Shown here one piece after another: positions 24,472 to 29,235 of a DNA stretch of 29,235 bases (position 1 is the first letter of the stretch; every line of letters starts with the position of its first letter). The position numbers and the translations under genes are program-made. This DNA comes from an uncultured Lachnospiraceae bacterium. GTDB taxonomy: Bacteria > Bacillota > Clostridia > Lachnospirales > Lachnospiraceae. The notes under the pieces are model-generated. The model ran no database searches, was not told where the DNA came from, and was given only the letters and a program-made list of their open reading frames with translations. The stretch lies in assembly GCA_934385475.1 (NCBI GenBank), contig CAKRPS010000032.1, positions 1 through 29,235 of the forward strand, in the 5' to 3' direction.

Positions 24472-25625
24472 AACTTCTCGCTTTTGATACGCTCTGCCAT
24501 CTGCACGACACTGTCATAATATTTATCAAAATTATATTTCTCCAGCAAGGCCCGATACCCGGCGGCTCCCATGGCTTTCATCTTATCTCTGTCACAGAGC
24601 ATTGCCTCCAGCTGCCTTTGTAAATCCTCTTTATCACAGTCTCTGAACAGGTAGCCCGTCACCCCATGCTCTACATAGCAGGCACTTCCATTACTGTCGC
24701 TGCAAATAACCGGCAATGAATAGCTCATCGCCTCGATCTGAGAAATAGATGCCATCTCCCGCGTACTCGGAATCACAAAAAGATCCGCCCTTAAATACTC
24801 TTCCTCCATCCGGCTGCGCGGCACATTGGTCTTAACCGTCACAAGATCCTCGATTCCCTGTTCTTTTCTGTAGTCAAGAACCTCCTGGTGATATCCCTTC
24901 TGAAAAGCAGTGGTAGCCTCCCCGATCAGGGTAAGGTGTATTTTATACCGGTCTGCCAGATTTTTTACAACCTCCATCATCATCAGATGATGCTTGCGGA
25001 TCTCGTACTTCCCGATACACAGAATCTGAACAGTATCATCCTTAAAATAAGTTCTCTCCTCCGGAGCCTTTCGGGGATTGATCACAAACGGTACAAAATA
25101 ATCGTTCGGTTTAATACTTGTCCCCTGTTTCTTCGTTCCGATCACCGGTGTCATCCGCAGCTTTGGAGAAAGTCTGTCTACCAGCCGATGTGCCAGATCC
25201 GTCTTGACCGGCTCTGACCAGAGCGGCGTCTGATTGTACAAAATACAGGGATATCCCTTTTTCCTGCAGACCAGATATGCCACAATGGAATACATGGATT
25301 TCTCCCGCAGGATCACAATATCCGGTTCAAAATCATAGATTACTTTTTTCAGCTTCCCAATCGGAGGAAACCCATGTTGGATCTTATATACGATAGCCTC
25401 CGGATTCTTTCGATGGAGCACATGCATATACAGGTAATCTATTACCCTGTACAGACGAGAATATCCAAGTACAACCGGCTTCACACAGCTATAATCCTCT
25501 ATGATCGCCGTATAATGACTGATAAAGCAGATCTGATGTCCGTGTTCCTTCAGATCCTGCATGATATCCATCTGGTTTGTGTGATAACGCGGTGCTATAT
25601 ACAAAAATTTCATGTTTTTTCCCAT
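24468..25625 (-). CDS. GT4 family glycosyltransferase
   Basis: The 385-residue reading frame has two possible ATGs, at 25625 and at 25613; the second (MKFLYIAPRYH) has GGGA 6-9 bases upstream, is the usual family start, and gives 381 residues. A membrane-proximal region (YRVIDYLYMHVLHRKNPEAIV) and a donor domain with ILCIGKYEIRKHHLMMMEVV are visible. IPSTREMASISQIEAMSYSLPVICSDSNGSACYVEHGVTGYLF is the donor-binding E region (IEAMSY). No strong ribosome binding site precedes the first ATG. This is the first gene after the 203-bp gap, so its translation is not coupled to the acyltransferase gene. Donor and linkage are unknown. Confidence 0.88.
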   Translation of the reverse strand: MGKNMKFLYIAPRYHTNQMDIMQDLKEHGHQICFISHYTAIIEDYSCVKPVVLGYSRLYRVIDYLYMHVLHRKNPEAIVYKIQHGFPPIGKLKKVIYDFEPDIVILREKSMYSIVAYLVCRKKGYPCILYNQTPLWSEPVKTDLAHRLVDRLSPKLRMTPVIGTKKQGTSIKPNDYFVPFVINPRKAPEERTYFKDDTVQILCIGKYEIRKHHLMMMEVVKNLADRYKIHLTLIGEATTAFQKGYHQEVLDYRKEQGIEDLVTVKTNVPRSRMEEEYLRADLFVIPSTREMASISQIEAMSYSLPVICSDSNGSACYVEHGVTGYLFRDCDKEDLQRQLEAMLCDRDKMKAMGAAGYRALLEKYNFDKYYDSVVQMAERIKSEKL

Positions 25626-25647
25626 TCGTTCTGCGTAGCTGGGGTGG

Positions 25648-25671
25648 ATAGAATAGAATAAACTATTCTAT
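25648..25671. repeat. Perfect AT-rich hairpin beside the structured repeat
   Basis: A 9-bp perfect stem (ATAGAATAG / CTATTCTAT) with a 6-base loop directly abuts the left end of the 25672-25814 repeat. AACTATTC occurs at 25661-25668 and again 13 bases later at 25674-25681 within the repeat's terminal sequence, suggesting a partial duplication of the end. It has no T-run on either strand where an intrinsic terminator would need one. Confidence 0.6.
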
Positions 25672-25814
25672 GTAACTATTCAGAACCCCATTCGCAAAAT
25701 CGCTGCTATGCAGCTCTTCTTTTGCTCATGTGGTTACTTCGCCATATAAATTTGACATTCTGTATCCATGCAAGCATGAACAGAAGTCAAATTTGCATGG
25801 CTCTGAATAGTTAC
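25672..25814. repeat. Structured repeat with terminal inverted repeats (MITE-like or RNA-type)
   Basis: The 143-bp segment is bounded by GTAACTATTCAGAACC (25672-25687) and its near-perfect reverse complement (25799-25814, 15 of 16 matching). Inside are two further hairpins. One at 25694-25725 pairs GCAAAA with TTTTGC and GCTGC with GCAGC around a TAT loop. The other at 25741-25801 pairs GCCAT/ATGGC, AAATTTGAC/GTCAAATTT and TTCTGT/ACAGAA up to a CATG-CAAG-CATG tip. The whole could fold as a stem with two branches. No coding frame of interest was seen in it. A second, single-ended copy lies at 12782-12808. The remainder of the 203-bp gap (25626-25828) holds only the small hairpin and AT-rich sequence. 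Confidence 0.8.
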
Positions 25815-25828
25815 CATTTTACTATATC

Positions 25829-26893
25829 TTATTTTCTGTGTAAAATACAGACCCTTATTTTTGTCACAAGCTCTGCCGTCAGGCATGTCAATGCAAAAGC
25901 TGCAAACGGCATGATCCAGGCCAGTACCTTGTTATCTCCCACCCCTGTTCGCTGCAAGATAAGCTGCAGTGTCTTGATCACCGCCACCTGCAATATATAA
26001 ATCAACGAGGCATTTCGGTCCACAAACTCTAAATACCATGAGGCACATCCTGTCTTCTTTCCGTCTCTATATGCCACATACATAAAAGAAAAAAGTGCAA
26101 GAAGCAATGTTCCCAGATAAAGCTCGCTATCCGGTATCAGGCAAGTCTCCACAGCTCCGAGCACTGCACAGAAAACAATCAGCACGATCATTATCTTTCG
26201 TGTCATTTTGCATGTCGTCGGATTTTCCTGCCGTTCCCTGATCAGGTATCCTGCCAGAAAGCAGGGTACTCCACAAAACAGCCAGTTTCGCACATAGGGA
26301 ATCTGCAAATTATGCCCCAGACCTGTCAGCGCTTCGCCCAGCACCAGATTTCCCAAAAGCAGTACTGCGGTAACCGCCTTTCCTGCCCTGCTATACCATT
26401 CCTTTCCCTGCTGATTTCTTCCGGAAAGTACAACAGCAAACAAGAGCAGCAACAGATAGCAATACCACAACGCTCCCAGAAACCACAGGTGGCCTCGAAG
26501 AGGTGTCTCATTAAACAACAGAAAGATCAGCAGTTTTTTCCAGTTGAGATTCTCTGCTGTCCACACTGCCACATTTTCTCCTGTTAAGCAAAGATATGCC
26601 AAATCCCACACCAGATAAAACAGGTTTGCACCAACGATTAGTTGAAACAAATGCCCTGCCCTTTTCCTGAGTTTCGACCTTGAAATCCGGTAACTGTAAA
26701 ATCCCGCTATCATGAAAAATACCGGCACACCAAAAGAAGCTACCCCTCGGATAATTTCTCCCGCCCTGCCCGGAAATTTGCAGTGTATCAAAAAAATGGC
26801 GGTCACGGAAAGCATTTTAAGCTGATTGACCGCCTGATTTCTTTCTGTATGTTCTTCTGCTTTCTTTTTATCTCTGACTTCGTTGTCCATCAT
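25829..26893 (-). CDS. Acyltransferase family 3 membrane protein (probable O-acetyltransferase)
   Basis: The 354-residue protein has about ten hydrophobic segments. Its N-terminus reads RNQAVNQLKMLSVTAIFLIHCKF with H37 at the position of the catalytic-type histidine of acyltransferase-3 enzymes, followed by ASFGVPVFFMIAGFYSYR, the family's F-x-V-P-x-F-F-x-x-x-G signature. Members such as OafA and WecH move acyl groups, usually acetyl, onto sugars across the membrane. It probably decorates the polysaccharide made here. The charged N-terminus (DKKKAEEHTER) precedes the first segment. The ATG overlaps the radical SAM gene's stop by 4 bp (ATGA). The acyl donor and sugar are unknown. Confidence 0.87.
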   Translation of the reverse strand: MMDNEVRDKKKAEEHTERNQAVNQLKMLSVTAIFLIHCKFPGRAGEIIRGVASFGVPVFFMIAGFYSYRISRSKLRKRAGHLFQLIVGANLFYLVWDLAYLCLTGENVAVWTAENLNWKKLLIFLLFNETPLRGHLWFLGALWYCYLLLLLFAVVLSGRNQQGKEWYSRAGKAVTAVLLLGNLVLGEALTGLGHNLQIPYVRNWLFCGVPCFLAGYLIRERQENPTTCKMTRKIMIVLIVFCAVLGAVETCLIPDSELYLGTLLLALFSFMYVAYRDGKKTGCASWYLEFVDRNASLIYILQVAVIKTLQLILQRTGVGDNKVLAWIMPFAAFALTCLTAELVTKIRVCILHRK

Positions 26894-27918
26894 TTATCCT
26901 GTCCGCCATCCTGGGCTTCCGGAATAAACCGGTTCTCTTTCAGACTGTATTTGCCGCCCTTTAAGAACTTATGCTTTACTACCCACCAGCCGGGTACCCA
27001 GATATATTTGTGCATCGCAGGCGAAGCTGATCCGATCATCCAGCAGTTTCTGTCGCATTTCTTCGTACACTCACGCACCTGTCTGGCCTGTTCGGAATTC
27101 CAAAGCTCGTCCCAGGACTGCTCCTTCAGATTGCCCATAACTGCCTTCTGTGCCATTCCGTTGCAGGGAATGACATCACAGAACGGATCGATGAAAAACG
27201 CATTCTTGGACATATCGCACGGCAGTAATCTCTTATTTCCATAGATATAGTTGATGAGTCCGTGGTTAAAATATGCGCGGAACCATTTCTTGGGCGACTT
27301 GCTTTTCAAAAGCTCATTGATCAGCTTCTCAAAATTCTGCGCTACCTTGTACTTGTCATCTATCTTGTTGTCTGTCTTACGGAAGTAAAACGAGTTGTGC
27401 AGAGTTGCTGTTGCAAACTCCATTCCCATATCATTCGCAATGTTGTACAGTGGAACCAGATCCTCGCAGTTCATATCCTGTACCGTCATGCCAAATCCTA
27501 CATCGGGGTGTTTCATTTCCACCAGTGTTTTGAGTGTATTATACCCTCTGTTAAAGCCGTCCGGGATACCACGGATCTTATCATTGGTCTCCTGCAGGCC
27601 CTCGATACTGATACGGATTCCGACCTTCGGAAATTCCTTGCAGAGAGCTATAATGCGGTCCGTAAAATATCCATTGGTCGAAATAACGATACGATCCGAC
27701 TTCTTGTACAGTTCCCGCACAATGTCCGGGATATCCTGTCTGATAAAAGGCTCCCCTCCCGTAATATTGGTAAATGCCATCTCCGGCAGCTTCTTGATCT
27801 CTTCCAGTGTGATCTCTTCACTCGGCTTAGTCGGGTCCTTAAAGCAGTCACACATATTACATCTGGCGTTGCAACGATATGTTACAATCACCGTTCCATA
27901 TAAAGTTCTGCGTGCCAT
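26890..27918 (-). CDS. Radical SAM/SPASM domain protein
   Basis: This 342-residue protein shows the radical SAM cluster motif C16-x3-C20-x2-C23, the GGEP motif at 54-57, and the strand IRISIEGLQETNDKIRG. In the C-terminal third, C234, C247, C252, C284, C288 and C292 form a SPASM-type set for an auxiliary iron-sulphur cluster. TTAGGAGGAATCAGG precedes the ATG. Enzymes of this class modify peptides or small molecules by radical chemistry; some act on sugars or aminoglycosides. There is no recognisable precursor peptide gene in the window, so a carbohydrate or lipid-linked substrate is possible. It lies between a GT4 and an acyltransferase; the true reaction is unknown. Confidence 0.9.
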   Translation of the reverse strand: MARRTLYGTVIVTYRCNARCNMCDCFKDPTKPSEEITLEEIKKLPEMAFTNITGGEPFIRQDIPDIVRELYKKSDRIVISTNGYFTDRIIALCKEFPKVGIRISIEGLQETNDKIRGIPDGFNRGYNTLKTLVEMKHPDVGFGMTVQDMNCEDLVPLYNIANDMGMEFATATLHNSFYFRKTDNKIDDKYKVAQNFEKLINELLKSKSPKKWFRAYFNHGLINYIYGNKRLLPCDMSKNAFFIDPFCDVIPCNGMAQKAVMGNLKEQSWDELWNSEQARQVRECTKKCDRNCWMIGSASPAMHKYIWVPGWWVVKHKFLKGGKYSLKENRFIPEAQDGGQDK

Positions 27919-27929
27919 CCTGATTCCTC

Positions 27930-29141
27930 CTAATGCTTACAGTTCTCTATTATCTCTAACAGTTTAGCACAATATGTCTGTGCTGTGTCAAAATTCGTCT
28001 CTCTACAGTTCTCATGGTACTGCCTGCAAAGCTGTGGATTGTCCCACAGTCTCCGGATATGTTCGGTAAGCTCCTCCACATCTCCGCCGCGAAACAGCTC
28101 TCCAGTATAGCCTGCACGGACCAGTTCTCCACTTCCACCCAGATCCGAAGCAAGCACGGGCGTTCCGTAAATCTGCGACTCCATCACGGAAAACGGACAG
28201 TTTTCATACCATTCTGATGGATAGACACTGAACCTTGCCCCCGCAATCAGTTCCTTCAGTTCCTTACCACTCAGAAATCCTCTGTTTGTGACATTTTTTA
28301 CCTGCCCGACCTCTTTTTCCAGTGGACCGGTTCCCGCGAACACAAACGGGATGTCCGGCAGCGCCTCTGCCACTTTCAACAGTGTCAGAGTGCCTTTTTC
28401 CTGCGCATACCGTCCAAAATAGAGTACGTAGTCCGCACTTTTTTCAGATATAAATTGTTCTTCTGTATCGATAAAGTTGTGGAGCATCACCGTCTTTTCT
28501 TCCAGAAGCGGATCGGTGTCCAGCTGGTTCTTCATAAACTGGCTCGGACAGATGATCACATCCACCAGACCATAAGTCTTTCTTCTGGCATAGTACTGTG
28601 CCTCCAGAGTTCCCAGCATGCTCTTGATCCTGGAATTATGGATGCAGCGGTTCTTCGTACACTGCTTGAAGTTGCCGCCGCGACAGTCAAAACAGATTCT
28701 TCCGTCAGAAGGAACTCTCATCATATGGTTCGGACATACCCACTGGTAATCGTGCGCCGTGTAGAGAATGGGAATCTTTCTTCCTGTCTTTTGCTCATAC
28801 TCCTTCACCGCATAGATTACAGATGGGGTAATCTGAAAGTTAATGTTATTCAAATGCACCACATCCGGCGCAAAATCCTTCAGTACAAGCTGCATTTTGC
28901 GCTTTGCCTCGCGCGAGTAGATAATCCGGAATGGATACAGGAGCTTCTGCAGCTTCCCGCCATGAAAATCCATGTTGGAAGTGTACACCTGTGCATGGTT
29001 TCCTACCACTCTGCCCTCATGCTCCATGCCGAAGTACTGAACCTCATGCCCTTCTTTTTCCAACTGCTCGCCTAATTTAAAAATATACGTCTCCGATCCC
29101 CCATTGGGATACAGGAATTTATTTACCATTAAAATCTTCAC
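27930..29141 (-). CDS. GT4 family glycosyltransferase
   Basis: The 403-residue protein starts with GTG (29139-29141), reading MKILMVNKFLYPNGGSETYIF, the common start of this GT4 subgroup; the internal ATG four codons later would cut into it. A cysteine-rich stretch (CFDCRGG, KQCTKNRC) around residues 150-170 is characteristic of the subgroup and may bind a metal or stabilise a loop. The donor domain has YFGRYAQEKGTLTLLKVAEAL and PSEWYENCPFSVMESQIYGTPVLAS, carrying the E-x7-E motif. It starts 3 bp after the preceding gene's stop. Function is to add a sugar to the lipid-linked glycan in the cytoplasm; specificity is unknown. Confidence 0.9.
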   Translation of the reverse strand: MKILMVNKFLYPNGGSETYIFKLGEQLEKEGHEVQYFGMEHEGRVVGNHAQVYTSNMDFHGGKLQKLLYPFRIIYSREAKRKMQLVLKDFAPDVVHLNNINFQITPSVIYAVKEYEQKTGRKIPILYTAHDYQWVCPNHMMRVPSDGRICFDCRGGNFKQCTKNRCIHNSRIKSMLGTLEAQYYARRKTYGLVDVIICPSQFMKNQLDTDPLLEEKTVMLHNFIDTEEQFISEKSADYVLYFGRYAQEKGTLTLLKVAEALPDIPFVFAGTGPLEKEVGQVKNVTNRGFLSGKELKELIAGARFSVYPSEWYENCPFSVMESQIYGTPVLASDLGGSGELVRAGYTGELFRGGDVEELTEHIRRLWDNPQLCRQYHENCRETNFDTAQTYCAKLLEIIENCKH

Positions 29142-29144
29142 TGT

Positions 29145-29235
29145 CTAACTCTCTCTTTTCGTATACAAATCCAGCGTCTCTCTCACAACCTCATCCCAGT
29201 TGTACTTGCCACAGATAAAATCTGCGCTCTCTTTC
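29145..29235 (-). CDS. 3' end of a glycosyltransferase gene, GT4-like (partial)
   Basis: The last 29 codons before the TAG at 29145-29147 are visible, ending YNWDEVVRETLDLYTKRES. The pattern Y-x-W-x-x-x-V/A-x-x-x-L-x-x-Y is the usual C-terminal helix of GT4 glycosyltransferases. The rest of the gene lies beyond the right edge. The next start codon follows 3 bp later, showing the same operon continues upstream. Confidence 0.65.
   Translation of the reverse strand, partial: KESADFICGKYNWDEVVRETLDLYTKRES

Noticed and set aside
25750..25785. Promoter for the GT4 at 24468 (TTGACT on the minus strand near 25756-25751)
   Set aside because: No convincing -10 box lies 16-18 bases away (only TGGATA or GATACA), and the TTGAC is part of a hairpin arm. 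It was left out as unsupported.
25741..25801. Intrinsic transcription terminator
   Set aside because: The hairpin is strong, but no run of T follows it on either strand, and genes continue in the same direction. It fits the structured repeat better.
25722..26000. A 92-codon plus-strand frame crossing the repeat and the acyltransferase end
   Set aside because: Half of it is hairpin repeat sequence and half antisense to a clear membrane protein. No conserved family pattern is visible.
1..29235. Insertion sequence or prophage
   Set aside because: No transposase, integrase or phage gene was found in any frame; the only repeat is the short structured element.

Overview
The window is one uninterrupted minus-strand block of surface-polysaccharide (glycan) biosynthesis genes. 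It holds 27 complete genes and one partial gene at each edge, all transcribed from the right edge to the left. No convincing plus-strand gene, rRNA, tRNA, CRISPR array or transposase gene was seen. Shine-Dalgarno sequences are mostly good (AGGAGG, GGAGG, AAGGA). Many genes overlap by 1-25 bp, often as ATGA. Together with the Gram-positive-style glycan genes, this suggests a Clostridia host, most likely a gut Lachnospiraceae. That placement is inference from style and gene content, not from a marker gene.

Right part (29235 to about 24468): the 3' end of a GT4 glycosyltransferase, a complete GT4, a radical SAM/SPASM protein, an acyltransferase-3 membrane protein, then the only large intergenic gap. 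The gap (25626-25828) holds a structured repeat of about 143 bp with terminal inverted repeats. A further GT4 follows. Middle-right (24471 to 16015): a GT-D-fold glycosyltransferase (DUF1792 type), a PglK/MsbA-like ABC exporter, a polytopic GT-C-like protein, a dolichol-phosphate-mannose-synthase-like GT2 with its DUF2304 membrane partner, a GT4, a rhamnosyltransferase-like GT2 and another GT4. Middle (15970 to 8659): a GT4, three paralogous fucosyltransferase-like proteins sharing an RGTD motif, a TagF/CDP-glycerol-like GT-B enzyme between the second and third of these, a CMP-sugar synthetase and a GT2. Left part (8654 to 1): a second PglK-like ABC exporter, a GT-C-like protein, a KdsC-like phosphatase, an HMGL/4-hydroxy-2-oxovalerate-type aldolase fused to a DUF115/GT42-like domain, a GT8-like protein, an FdtA/QdtA-type sugar ketoisomerase, a third GT-C-like protein, and the first codons of a gene that may be a thiamine-diphosphate enzyme.

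How it may work: soluble GT4, GT2, GT8, GT-B and GT-D enzymes would build a lipid-linked oligosaccharide on the cytoplasmic face, and the ABC exporters would flip it. The polyprenyl-phosphate-sugar synthase with DUF2304 and the GT-C proteins would add side sugars outside. The ketoisomerase points to a dTDP-3-amino-3,6-dideoxyhexose, with the other pathway enzymes lying elsewhere. No priming sugar-phosphate transferase, Wzx or Wzy is recognisable here, so the locus probably extends beyond both ends.

The most interesting candidate system is the set of aldolase (with transferase-like tail), KdsC-like phosphatase and CMP-sugar synthetase. It looks like a route to a CMP-activated 2-ulosonic acid that uses a DRE-TIM aldolase instead of a NeuB or KdsA synthase. 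The second notable item is the structured inverted repeat at 25672-25814, one end of which recurs at 12782-12808 and supplies the stop codon of a gene.
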